DNA from: a virus
Length of the DNA stretch: 44,520 bases
IMG/VR virus record: IMGVR_UViG_3300044941_000125
Span: 1-44,520 of that record
Direction: 5' to 3' (one strand)
Position 1 is the first letter of the stretch; the number at the start of each line of letters is the position of its first letter. The notes beneath the pieces are model-generated. The model did no database searches, was not told where the DNA came from, and saw only the letters and a program-made list of their open reading frames with translations. This document shows, one piece after another, positions 37,171 to 44,520 of this stretch. The translations under genes were made by a program, and so were the position numbers.

Positions 37171-37827
37171 ATGAGTCAGGCTGACCTATCAGTGATTGTC
37201 ACTAACTACAACAAGCTCCCTGAAGAGATAGAACAATGTATGCAGTCTATCTTCAAGCAGACTGTCGCACCAAAGGAAATTATCTTTGTTGATGATTGTT
37301 CAAGGAATCGCCCCACCTACAGGAATGTACTTTCTATTGTAATGCCAAAAAACTCTGGTGTTGCTAGGGCTAGAGATATGGGGGTTAAAAACTCTACTGG
37401 GAAATTACTACTATTTGTAGATGCTGATGACTACTTGAGTTTAGACTTCATTCAGCAGTGTGGCAAGGTGATTACCAAGTGTGATGTTGCATATCCAAAC
37501 CTCTTACTATTTGGAGAGATGGAGCGACCAATACTAAGTGAAGCACCAGCTAAGTTAAATCAAAAAAAACTCTTATCTCAAAAGTTAGATATACCCGTAA
37601 CAAGTATGATTTTTAGGTCTATGTATGACAAGCTGGGCGGGTTTAGAGATTTACCTGTGTTTGAAGACTGGGACTTCTGGCTTAGAGCAAGCAAGGAACA
37701 CACCTTCAAAAAAGCAAACACACTTTTGTATTACAGACAAAAGGCTGGTAGTAGAAACAGACAGTCTTTAGAAATAAAAAAAAGAGTTCGCGCTCAAATA
37801 GAGAAAGACTTTTATGGACGGATATAA
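37171..37827 (+). CDS. family 2 glycosyltransferase
   Basis: The start is ATG 37171 (a TTG at 37141 overlaps the preceding gene). The 218-residue GT-A enzyme has LSVIVTNYNKLPEEIEQCMQ, IIFVDDCSRN, GVARARDMGVKNSTG, the DxD metal motif LLFVDADDYLSLDF and the acceptor-side motif FEDWDFWLRA. It is the third glycosyltransferase of the phage and lies between terminase and portal, an unusual place unless it decorates particle proteins. A role in glycosylating modified DNA is also possible but no base-modification enzyme other than the methyltransferase is present. Confidence 0.85.
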   Translation: MSQADLSVIVTNYNKLPEEIEQCMQSIFKQTVAPKEIIFVDDCSRNRPTYRNVLSIVMPKNSGVARARDMGVKNSTGKLLLFVDADDYLSLDFIQQCGKVITKCDVAYPNLLLFGEMERPILSEAPAKLNQKKLLSQKLDIPVTSMIFRSMYDKLGGFRDLPVFEDWDFWLRASKEHTFKKANTLLYYRQKAGSRNRQSLEIKKRVRAQIEKDFYGRI

Positions 37828-38242
37828 AAGACTATTCAAAGAGATTACTGGTAGTGATTTTGATCAGAGAGTTGTTCGTAAAAAAAACAAAGCTGCTAAA
37901 AATAAGTTAATTTATGTTCCAAAGAGTTATAACTTTTCAGAGATGGAAACAGAGGAAGGCGAACAATTTGATGTCTCTGATAATTTTTATCACAATAACG
38001 CACTGTATGACGAGCTTGATTTTGAGATTCTCTTTTTAGACATATTAAGCAATCTCTCAGACAGAGAGAAGATAGTATTCCTTTTTTGTATCGTAAGAGA
38101 ATATGGTCATAATATAGACCATAAAAGTTTTGCAAAAACTATGGGGATTGTTAAAGAGAGCTATATGGTCATCAAAAGAAGAGTACAGCAAAAGACTGCC
38201 ATTATTGTCAATAAGCACAGAAATACTACCTTAAACAAATAA
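37814..38242 (+). CDS. sigma-region-4-like HTH protein
   Basis: A 142-residue protein. The N-terminal half is acidic; the C-terminal half (LSNLSDREKIVFLFCIVREY then KSFAKTMGIVKESYMVIKRR) reads like sigma-70 region 4: 'L-x-x-RE-x-x-V ... I-A-x-x-x-G-I-x ... R'. It may direct RNA polymerase to late promoters, such as the TTGATT-type ones before terS and terL. It overlaps the glycosyltransferase gene by 14 bases. No region 2 is present, so it is not a full sigma factor. Confidence 0.58.
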   Translation: MDGYKRLFKEITGSDFDQRVVRKKNKAAKNKLIYVPKSYNFSEMETEEGEQFDVSDNFYHNNALYDELDFEILFLDILSNLSDREKIVFLFCIVREYGHNIDHKSFAKTMGIVKESYMVIKRRVQQKTAIIVNKHRNTTLNK

Positions 38243-38290
38243 AATAGAGATACTGTTAGTATAGCAATACTGTACCTATTGGAAGACATT

Positions 38291-40279
38291 ATGGCAACAA
38301 AAATCCCAGAGATTATTAAACTTCGCTACCAGAAGATGAAGGATTTAACAGATCCTATTTTTGCTGCTAAACAATTAAACAGAGCTTTGTATGCTGGTAA
38401 TTATTATCCAAAGATGGATGATAGCGACTATGCTTTAACTGACCCTCACACCTTCCCAGTAATGAGAAACTACCTTGCTCGCTCTAATATAGCTAACTCT
38501 GGAATTAGGCTTGATCCAACAAACGAATACCACTATGAAACAAGAGACATAAATCAAAAATATCTCGACTGGGAAATTGGCGAGATTATGGCTACAACTC
38601 TTTTTTATAGAATAAACTACTCAGCCTACATGAATGGTAAGGGATATGCCTCAACTGGCTGGAAGTATGAAAAAGCTATTAAAATAGAAGATGTTGATGA
38701 TGAGGGAAATGTTATTCGAACCAAAGTAATGAGGGATATTGTAAATAGAGCGGATGCTAAGTTTGTTCGCTTTGAAGACATACTCGTTCCCAACCAAAAC
38801 ATCCCAACTCTTAGGGAACAACCCTACTACATCAAACTTATACAAATGAATGTGGGAGAGATGTTAGATGAAAATGAGTATTTGCTTGAAATGGGCCAAA
38901 AACCATACTGGAATGAAAAGTGGCTTAAAGACTTAAAGGAGTCTGGTGTTGAGAAGAAACTACTTGATTACCAAATGGATTTTCCTGATGAATCAAACAT
39001 TAGTAAAGAAGACATAGCGTTTAGGAGTGCGAATGTTGCTATGATCTGTATGCACACGAAAGAGGGAGATGTTTTTTATCTTCCCTTCTCTGGTAACGAT
39101 TTCCAAGAAAAGATTGTAAATAATGATACTAATAATAAATACTGGCACGGACATTATCCAGATTTTGACTTCACCCCATTCCCAGAAGATGATAATTACT
39201 TCCCCCTGTCGGTTGTAGACACATTCGCTGACTTACAAATTGCCTCTAGCGAACTACTTAACTTAGGACTAACTAACATTAGACAGGGTACATTCCAAAT
39301 GTGGGTGGCAGGAACTCCCGCCGCACAAACTCCTGACTGGATGTTTAGAACTAGAGCTGATGGAGTTATTCGTGTTGTAGGAGATCCTAATCAAATCCAA
39401 CCAATTAGAGTTATGGATAACTCTCGCTCAACCATGAACATGGCTCAAGAAGTTGCAACTAGAATTGAAAAAGCTACTGGTATTTCATCTTTATATAGCT
39501 CTGGGGTTCATACATCTAAGGCTATTAACCAGACTGCTAGAGGAGCTCAGATTATTGACCAAAACATCGACACCAACATGACTATGATTATGGATTTGTT
39601 TGGTGAGCAGGTAATTAAAGTTTTAGCAGAAGATTTCCTTGAGTTAAATGCTCAATATGTTACTGAAGAACAAACTTTTATGATAACAGGCAAAAGAGGT
39701 GTTTCTGAGTTAGTTCACATTACTCCAGATCAAATAAGTGCTAACTTCAAAGTCAGAGTAAACCCAGAAAGACTCACTAAACAATCTCCAGCAAGCAGAC
39801 AAGCATCTATTCAAAACTCTATTACTATTTTGCAAAATATACAAAATCAATCACAAGGAGCAGTACAAATTGACATTGCCCCATTAGTGGAAGCTCTTAT
39901 TGATTCAACTCCAGATATGCAAAACATAACAGACATTGTCGTTTCGGTTGATGAGAAGAGCAAGAGAGATATTCTTATGTTAGAGCGTGGTCAAATGCCA
40001 GAAATTAAGGTTAGAGACGCTCACTTAGAGCTTATTCAACTAGCTGATATGCATTTTACTGAAAATGCTCAAACCTATACTCCAGAAATACAACAACTTT
40101 TTGAAAGTTATGTAGAGAAACACATGGCATTCTTACAATCCCAACAAGAAATCCAAATGATGAGTCAGCCACAAATGCCTCAAGCACCAGGAGCTGAGGA
40201 AATGATGGGCGATATGGGTAATGCTGAAGAGGTTATGGGTGAGAATGATGGGACATATAATTTAGGAAAAATCGTATAG
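38291..40279 (+). CDS. portal protein
   Basis: The start is ATG 38291 with GGAAG six bases upstream (a TTG at 38279 is less likely). A 662-residue portal of the podovirus/large type: helical N-terminus, central wing with GKGYASTGWKYEKAIK, and QEVATRIEKATGISSLYSSG, which is typical of portal channel regions. The C-terminal Gln/Met-rich tail (QEIQMMSQPQMPQAPGAEEM) is like the barrel/tail of longer portals. It forms the DNA entry ring. It is on the opposite strand to the capsid gene. Confidence 0.88.
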   Translation: MATKIPEIIKLRYQKMKDLTDPIFAAKQLNRALYAGNYYPKMDDSDYALTDPHTFPVMRNYLARSNIANSGIRLDPTNEYHYETRDINQKYLDWEIGEIMATTLFYRINYSAYMNGKGYASTGWKYEKAIKIEDVDDEGNVIRTKVMRDIVNRADAKFVRFEDILVPNQNIPTLREQPYYIKLIQMNVGEMLDENEYLLEMGQKPYWNEKWLKDLKESGVEKKLLDYQMDFPDESNISKEDIAFRSANVAMICMHTKEGDVFYLPFSGNDFQEKIVNNDTNNKYWHGHYPDFDFTPFPEDDNYFPLSVVDTFADLQIASSELLNLGLTNIRQGTFQMWVAGTPAAQTPDWMFRTRADGVIRVVGDPNQIQPIRVMDNSRSTMNMAQEVATRIEKATGISSLYSSGVHTSKAINQTARGAQIIDQNIDTNMTMIMDLFGEQVIKVLAEDFLELNAQYVTEEQTFMITGKRGVSELVHITPDQISANFKVRVNPERLTKQSPASRQASIQNSITILQNIQNQSQGAVQIDIAPLVEALIDSTPDMQNITDIVVSVDEKSKRDILMLERGQMPEIKVRDAHLELIQLADMHFTENAQTYTPEIQQLFESYVEKHMAFLQSQQEIQMMSQPQMPQAPGAEEMMGDMGNAEEVMGENDGTYNLGKIV

Positions 40280-40287
40280 GAGGCAAA

Positions 40288-40644
40288 ATGGCATTTAAAT
40301 TTCCAAAACAAATTAGTTGGACTATTATTAGAGGAGATAGAAGAAACTTGCAGGTATCAACAGGAATTGATCTGACAGGTAAATCAGTCCTCTTTACTGC
40401 AAAATTAAGAGAGAATATCATCCCTTTTGACCCTACAGACTCAAGTGCTGTGCTTAAAAAGACAGCAATCGTTACTGACCCAACAAGCGGAAATGCCGTA
40501 TTTGAGTTTGTGCATGATGATACTAAGAATATTGTTCCTGGCGAGTATTTTTGTGATATTCAAATTGTTGAAAATGGGCAACCAACAAGCACTAATATTT
40601 TTAAAATTGAGATTATTCCTGATGCTTCACAACGAGTTGCCTAG
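40288..40644 (+). CDS. BppU-like N-terminal domain protein (118 aa)
   Basis: A compact beta-sandwich protein: SWTIIRGDRRNLQVSTGIDL, SVLFTAKLRENI, and PGEYFCDIQIVENGQPTST followed by KIEII. This resembles the N-terminal domain of phage baseplate upper proteins (BppU) and related fibre anchors. It is 8 bases after portal and 12 bases before the collagen-like fibre, so it likely anchors that fibre to the particle. Confidence 0.68.
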   Translation: MAFKFPKQISWTIIRGDRRNLQVSTGIDLTGKSVLFTAKLRENIIPFDPTDSSAVLKKTAIVTDPTSGNAVFEFVHDDTKNIVPGEYFCDIQIVENGQPTSTNIFKIEIIPDASQRVA

Positions 40645-40656
40645 AGAAAGAATACA

Positions 40657-41643
40657 ATGAACGACGTAAACTTACAAATAATAGATACACCAAACATTGG
40701 TATTTCTATAGTAAATCCACCACAGCTTACTGTAACCATGATAAATACTGGTGCTAAAGGAGATCAAGGTCCACAAGGACCTCAGGGAGAGCAAGGCCCA
40801 CAAGGAACTCAAGGACCTCAAGGTATTCAAGGAATTCAGGGAGAAATTGGACCATCTATTATTTCTGCCGATTTTGACGAAAATGACATTATTTTTACAA
40901 AGGATGATTCTAGTGTTGTTACACTAGAAAATGCAAAAATAGAATTAAAAGGCGAACAAGGTATTCAAGGACCGCAAGGTCCACAAGGACCGCAAGGACC
41001 TCAAGGACCACAAGGACCACAGGGAGAGCAAGGTCCACAAGGACCACAGGGAGAGCAAGGAATCCAAGGAATCCCTGGTACGGGAGAAGTACCTGGAGGC
41101 ATAGAAGACAACATTGTTACTATTGACGACAGTGAGCAGCTTAAAGACTCTGGAGTGTCAATCAACGACATTCTCTCTTTGGCAGACATTCTCCCAGCGG
41201 TTTATCCAGTCGGCTCGATCTATACCTCCGTTGTAGCCACCAACCCAGCAACTCTGCTTGGCTTTGGTACTTGGACTGCTTTCGGCGCTGGTCGTGTCCT
41301 AGTAGGTTACGACTCAGGACAAACTGAATTTGATACAGTAGAAAAAACTGGTGGTGCGAAAACTCACACACTCTCTGTGTCAGAGATGCCATCCCACACT
41401 CACATCCAAAACCCCCATAATCATATTCAGGACCCCCATTCACATACTCAAAACACTTATCAAGCTGATGGCTCTAACTCTACTGGTGGCTCTAACCGAA
41501 GACAAGATCTTGGTGGAAACACAGGGTCAACTACGGCAACTAACCAACCTGCAACAGCTACCAACCAAAACACAGGTGGTGATGGAGCTCACAATAACCT
41601 ACAACCATATATTGTGGTTCACATGTGGAAGCGTACGGCGTAA
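40657..41643 (+). CDS. collagen-like fibre with collar/receptor tip
   Basis: A 328-residue fibre. An N-terminal anchor (about 1-35) is followed by Gly-X-Y collagen repeats (GPQGPQGEQ) in two blocks (about 36-64 and 101-145) flanking a small domain. The C-terminal tip has [29 protein letters not shown], and a His-rich loop ([19 protein letters not shown]) as in tail collar/receptor-binding tips that hold metal ions. DNA is 9-base repetitive in the collagen part. It likely contacts the host surface. Confidence 0.85.
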   Translation: MNDVNLQIIDTPNIGISIVNPPQLTVTMINTGAKGDQGPQGPQGEQGPQGTQGPQGIQGIQGEIGPSIISADFDENDIIFTKDDSSVVTLENAKIELKGEQGIQGPQGPQGPQGPQGPQGPQGEQGPQGPQGEQGIQGIPGTGEVPGGIEDNIVTIDDSEQLKDSGVSINDILSLADILPAVYPVGSIYTSVVATNPATLLGFGTWTAFGAGRVLVGYDSGQTEFDTVEKTGGAKTHTLSVSEMPSHTHIQNPHNHIQDPHSHTQNTYQADGSNSTGGSNRRQDLGGNTGSTTATNQPATATNQNTGGDGAHNNLQPYIVVHMWKRTA

Positions 41644-41652
41644 ACTAATTGT

Positions 41653-42702
41653 ATGAACAAAAAAACTTTTATATCACTAGAAGAATACAATCAGGTTGAA
41701 CAAACCTCTTTGGCGGCTAAAAAGTTTTTGAGTGACGAGCGCTTTAAGTTTATTCGTGACTATATCAACAACGATGTTCAGGATGCTACGAAGAACTCAG
41801 CAACCGCAACTCTGACTAATAAGACACTCACAAGTCCAGTAATTAATACCAGTGTGAGTGGTACAGCTATACTAAATGACAACACGTTCGCCACAGCCTC
41901 AACTACTACCGTTCCAACGAGCGAGAGTGTTAAAAACTATGTGGGAAATCAAACCTCAATCACCTCAAGTGCGACACCAACGCCAACAGGAGATAGAAAA
42001 CACAACGAGTTATACATAACAGCACTTGCAGTAGCAGCAAATTTTCAAGCACCAAGCGGGACGCCTACAAACGGAAATACTTTAACAATAAGAGTAAAAG
42101 ATGATGGAACAGCTAGAGCATTAACTTGGAACGCAATTTTTAATCCAAGATATGCAACGCTTCCCACCACAACAACTGTAAATAAATACTTACACATTGA
42201 GTTTGTGTATAACAGCACCGCTAGTACCTGGGATTGTGTTAAATCACTATTAGAAGATGAATCAAATTCCACAAACATTGTGGGTGTTAGAGTGTTAAGA
42301 ACAAGCGCTCAATCTATTAGCCATAACACAGAAACAGCAATTCAATATACGAGTGAAACGTTTGACACGCATAATTTTCACGACAACACCAACAACAATA
42401 CTAGAATGACTGTACCAAGCGGAAAAGGTGGATTATATCTTCTCACAGCAAATGCAAACTTTGCCTCAAACTCAACTGGTAGGAGAGCTTTGCTTTTTAG
42501 AAAGAATGGATCAACAACATTCGCACAGTCTGAGTGGGGAAACTCAGCAAGTAATGCTCCCCACATGAACCTATCTTCTATGATTGATATGGTCGCTGGA
42601 GATTATGTTGAGGTTTTTGTATTTCAAAGCTCTGGAGGAAATTTAAACATTTCAACATATTTAAATGCATCATTTATAAGACTAGGAACCATTCCATCTT
42701 AA
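41653..42702 (+). CDS. tail fibre with C1q/TNF-like tip
   Basis: A 349-residue fibre. The N-terminal helix resembles a docking peptide; NSATATLTNKTLTSPVINTS and VPTSESVKNYV are common phage fibre connector patterns. Next comes an all-beta module (NTLTIRVKDDGTARALTWNA) and a C-terminal jelly-roll-like domain (GKGGLYLLTANANFASNSTG, then AGDYVEVFVFQSSGG), typical of C1q-like trimer tips. It probably binds a sugar or protein receptor along with the collagen-like fibre. Confidence 0.75.
   Translation: MNKKTFISLEEYNQVEQTSLAAKKFLSDERFKFIRDYINNDVQDATKNSATATLTNKTLTSPVINTSVSGTAILNDNTFATASTTTVPTSESVKNYVGNQTSITSSATPTPTGDRKHNELYITALAVAANFQAPSGTPTNGNTLTIRVKDDGTARALTWNAIFNPRYATLPTTTTVNKYLHIEFVYNSTASTWDCVKSLLEDESNSTNIVGVRVLRTSAQSISHNTETAIQYTSETFDTHNFHDNTNNNTRMTVPSGKGGLYLLTANANFASNSTGRRALLFRKNGSTTFAQSEWGNSASNAPHMNLSSMIDMVAGDYVEVFVFQSSGGNLNISTYLNASFIRLGTIPS
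42002..42025 (+). repeat. 24-bp direct repeat, copy 1
   Basis: Exact match to 42744-42767. Here it is in the fibre gene and encodes N-E-L-Y-I-T-A. Confidence 0.9.
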
Positions 42703-42714
42703 GAAAATATAATC

Positions 42715-42837
42715 ATGGCACAAAAACAACGACAAATACAATTACAACGAGTTATACATAACAGCACAAATGCAAGTGGTCTTTCAATTTCTGCAACCGG
42801 AGCAAGATCAACTATAGTTACTGAAATTTACAAATAA
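42715..42837 (+). CDS. small frame after the fibre gene (40 aa), possibly a fibre remnant
   Basis: ATG 42715 to TAA 42837; product starts MAQKQRQIQLQRVIHNSTNA. It contains the second copy of a 24-base sequence from the fibre gene, read in another frame, and is followed by an 8-base tandem repeat (TAACTAAA). It has only a weak ribosome site. It may be a real tiny gene or debris from a recombination that swapped fibre tips. Confidence 0.45.
   Translation: MAQKQRQIQLQRVIHNSTNASGLSISATGARSTIVTEIYK
42744..42767 (+). repeat. 24-bp direct repeat, copy 2
   Basis: Exact match to 42002-42025, 742 bases downstream and in a different reading frame. Confidence 0.9.
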
Positions 42838-42866
42838 CTAAATAACTAAATAAGTAATAACAGACT

Positions 42867-43148
42867 ATGAATGAAATATTTAAGGAAACAAGAAAAGTTG
42901 TCATCAGCGTACTTATTAGTTCGCTTGTTGGTTCGTTTTTTGGTATTGCCAGCTTTTATATCACTACTCGTCTTGCTCTTGCTTCCCTTGATCTTCGAGT
43001 TGCTGCGACAGAAACAGGACTTATTGAAATCAAAGATACTTCGGTTCGAAAAGATGTACTTGAGGAAGTTATACAGCCAGTTAGAAAAGACATACAAAAA
43101 CTAGAGAGTAAAATTGATCGTCTTATAGAGCGAGAAAGTAACAGATGA
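42867..43148 (+). CDS. membrane-anchored coiled-coil protein, holin/spanin-like
   Basis: A 93-residue protein with an N-terminal transmembrane segment (VVISVLISSLVGSFFGIASF) followed by a soluble coiled coil (RKDIQKLESKIDRLIERESN). It overlaps the endolysin start by ATGA, the usual position for a holin or a holin regulator. With one membrane segment and a cytosolic or outer coiled coil it could instead be a spanin-like or pinholin protein; topology decides. Confidence 0.68.
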   Translation: MNEIFKETRKVVISVLISSLVGSFFGIASFYITTRLALASLDLRVAATETGLIEIKDTSVRKDVLEEVIQPVRKDIQKLESKIDRLIERESNR

Positions 43149-44152
43149 CACTACAATCATTTGTTGATACCTTTATCAAAAAGTATCTTGGTAAACAGGT
43201 AGAGTACCACTCTTTTGGCGGTACAGATACTCACTTTCAGTGCGTTGATCTTGTAAATCAATACATCAAGGAACTCGGACTTACCCCTGTAATTGGCACA
43301 AACGCAAAAGATTTTCCCTCTAAAGTTAGTAGTAAAGAGTTTGAAGTGTTAAAAAATACACCTGATTTCAAACCTATTGTAGGCGACATCGCTATCTGGT
43401 CTGGGGCTGTAGGTGGTGGATCAGGACACATCGCTATCGTTCGAGATAACAAGGCAACATTGTCGATGTTTAATTCAGTAGACCAAAACTGGTCAAGAAC
43501 AAAATATGTTACACTTGAATCACACAGTTATAAGAATGTTACGCACTTTCTTAGACCAATACAAAAAAGGGTTGGAAACCCACCAGATATGCCAAAAACC
43601 TACACACAGGAACAATGGGACAAACTAAACTTAGAGAATACTGATAACTGGAATAAATGGAAAAAAGCAGAAAATGACCTAGTCAGTCTAAGACATGAAA
43701 ATCAAGACAACTGGGATAAGTGGCAAGCAGAACTCAAAAAAGCTGCCAAACTACAATCAGACTTAGACGGCGCTAATGCAAAAGCAGATCAAAGGAAAAA
43801 AGAGTATGAAACACTGCTTGAAACTCTTGCTAAAAAACTCACTCTTCCTGCTACAAGCGATATTAGCGACATCATGGGAGCTATTGAAAGGCTTTTATCG
43901 GTAGAAGAACTGCTTAGAAAAGCAGAAAAAGACCTCGCTAAACAACAAGAAAAACATGATCAAGAAAAAGAACAGTTTATTCGAGACATTGAAGCCCTTA
44001 GAGGTGCTATAGATAAACAACAAAAAGAAAATGAAACATTACTTGCTCGAATCAACGACCTTGAAAAGAGACTTGAAGCCAGAGAAGAGGCTATAAAAAT
44101 GAGCAGTCGATTTAGTATTTTTCTTGAAAAAGTATTAAGAATATTTAAGTGA
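43145..44152 (+). CDS. CHAP-domain endolysin with long coiled coil
   Basis: A 335-residue protein. Residues 1-140 are a CHAP amidase/peptidase: Cys33 in HFQCVDLVNQY and His95 in GSGHIAIVR, with DIAIWSG between. It would cut peptidoglycan peptide bonds. Residues about 150-330 are a charged coiled coil (two NWxKW repeats at about 164 and 184, then heptads) where a wall-binding domain is more usual. A C-terminal stretch FSIFLEKVLRIFK is weakly hydrophobic and could touch membrane. The long coiled coil suggests multimerisation or a virion-bound role as well as lysis. Confidence 0.85.
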   Translation: MTLQSFVDTFIKKYLGKQVEYHSFGGTDTHFQCVDLVNQYIKELGLTPVIGTNAKDFPSKVSSKEFEVLKNTPDFKPIVGDIAIWSGAVGGGSGHIAIVRDNKATLSMFNSVDQNWSRTKYVTLESHSYKNVTHFLRPIQKRVGNPPDMPKTYTQEQWDKLNLENTDNWNKWKKAENDLVSLRHENQDNWDKWQAELKKAAKLQSDLDGANAKADQRKKEYETLLETLAKKLTLPATSDISDIMGAIERLLSVEELLRKAEKDLAKQQEKHDQEKEQFIRDIEALRGAIDKQQKENETLLARINDLEKRLEAREEAIKMSSRFSIFLEKVLRIFK

Positions 44153-44158
44153 GGAATT

Positions 44159-44398
44159 ATGAAAATAACAAAAAAAGAAAAAAGCAAGTGGATAGAGAAT
44201 CAGATTGAGTTTCTAAAACCATTATTTGGGTTTATTTTAATCACCTATTTAGCTCCAATCATACTGCTTCTATCCAATGAATCACACGTACTATCTCTAG
44301 CCGATTTTGTGCCATCTAGCACGGTAATAAACGCTATTGCGTTTTACATAATAAACGCACTTTATGACTTTGGTAGAAGATTGCAAATAAAAAATTAA
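44159..44398 (+). CDS. holin-like membrane protein (79 aa)
   Basis: A basic N-terminus (MKITKKEKSKW) followed by two hydrophobic segments (about residues 22-39 and 55-70) and a short basic tail, consistent with a class II holin with both ends inside. It is 6 bases after the endolysin stop, with GAGGAATT as ribosome site. If 42867-43148 is also a membrane lysis protein, the pair may be holin and anti-holin. Confidence 0.7.
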   Translation: MKITKKEKSKWIENQIEFLKPLFGFILITYLAPIILLLSNESHVLSLADFVPSSTVINAIAFYIINALYDFGRRLQIKN

Positions 44399-44520
44399 AA
44401 AAAAATGAACATAAACATAGCACCGCACGAGAAAATGATTAGAGGATACTTTCAACTTGGCAAGAATGTCGATGATATGAATGCTGAGAGAATATTCTTT
44501 GGCAAGATTGGAGATTTAGC
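44394..44520. repeat. terminal direct repeat, right copy (circular overlap)
   Basis: Identical to 1-127. It includes a 116-base truncated second copy of the gene that begins at 12 (starting here at 44405), which is not a separate gene. Confidence 0.95.

Noticed and set aside
1-44520. Alternative genetic code (TGA recoded)
   Set aside because: TGA ends several genes at sensible positions with ATGA overlaps, and TGG is used for Trp; the standard code fits.
1-44520. Integrase, lysogeny repressor or att site
   Set aside because: No tyrosine or serine recombinase was found; small HTH proteins alone do not prove lysogeny.

Overview
The window is one complete, circularly assembled tailed-phage genome. 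Bases 1-127 are repeated exactly as the last 127 bases (44394-44520), the signature of a circular contig left with a one-k-mer overlap, so the unique genome is 44,393 bp. The DNA is AT-rich. Genes use the standard bacterial code (TAA, TAG and TGA all end genes), purine-rich AAAGGA-type ribosome sites and near-consensus TTGACA-N17-TATAAT promoters. There is no integrase, DNA polymerase, RNA polymerase or tRNA gene that I can recognise. Head-tail adaptor, nozzle-like and internal virion proteins point to a short-tailed (podovirus-like) particle. The host cannot be named from sequence. A CHAP endolysin and Gram-positive-looking promoters suggest a low-GC bacterium with accessible peptidoglycan (Bacillota or Patescibacteria are possibilities; this is inference).

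Layout. (1) 12-573, plus strand: a small protein and an HNH nuclease that end the lysis/late cassette once the circle is closed. (2) 622-5735, minus strand: accessory genes driven by a strong promoter at 5707-5735: two tiny helix-turn-helix proteins, an NSG-pentapeptide protein, a DUF6745 protein with a long tetrapeptide repeat and its usual small partner, and an orphan C5 cytosine methyltransferase. (3) 5736-11951, minus strand: replication operon (NinG, SSB-like protein, DnaB-like helicase, primase zinc-finger protein, replication initiator). It is interrupted at 9555-10780 by a TnpB-only IS200/IS605 element and preceded by an extended -10 promoter and an attenuator-like leader (12027-12134). 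(4) 12427-16538, minus strand: recombination operon (RecA, SF2 helicase, PD-(D/E)XK nuclease, small proteins), ended by a terminator at 12336-12352. (5) 16588-18830: small accessory genes, several with near-identical promoters, an isolated plus-strand terminase small subunit, a G-rich block, three 32-bp-spaced direct repeats and a Phd-like antitoxin. (6) 18840-35244, minus strand: late structural operon (scaffold, capsid, adaptor, nozzle, tail proteins, internal virion protein, a 1,767-residue polyvalent protein with an ADP-ribosyltransferase-like domain, two glycosyltransferases). (7) 35388-44398, plus strand: terminase large subunit, a third glycosyltransferase, a sigma-region-4-like protein, portal, collagen-like and collar fibres, then membrane proteins and a CHAP endolysin.

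How it works together: helicase, SSB, initiator and primase-like protein probably recruit the host polymerase; RecA, nuclease, SF2 helicase and NinG form a recombination set. Late expression diverges from a palindrome-rich control region at 35245-35422. The most unusual signals are a 15-bp palindrome (core GTGTCA-N3-TGACAC) scattered over about 30 kb inside unrelated genes and at two gene borders, and a TnpB insertion whose removal exactly restores an ATGA stop/start overlap between two replication genes.
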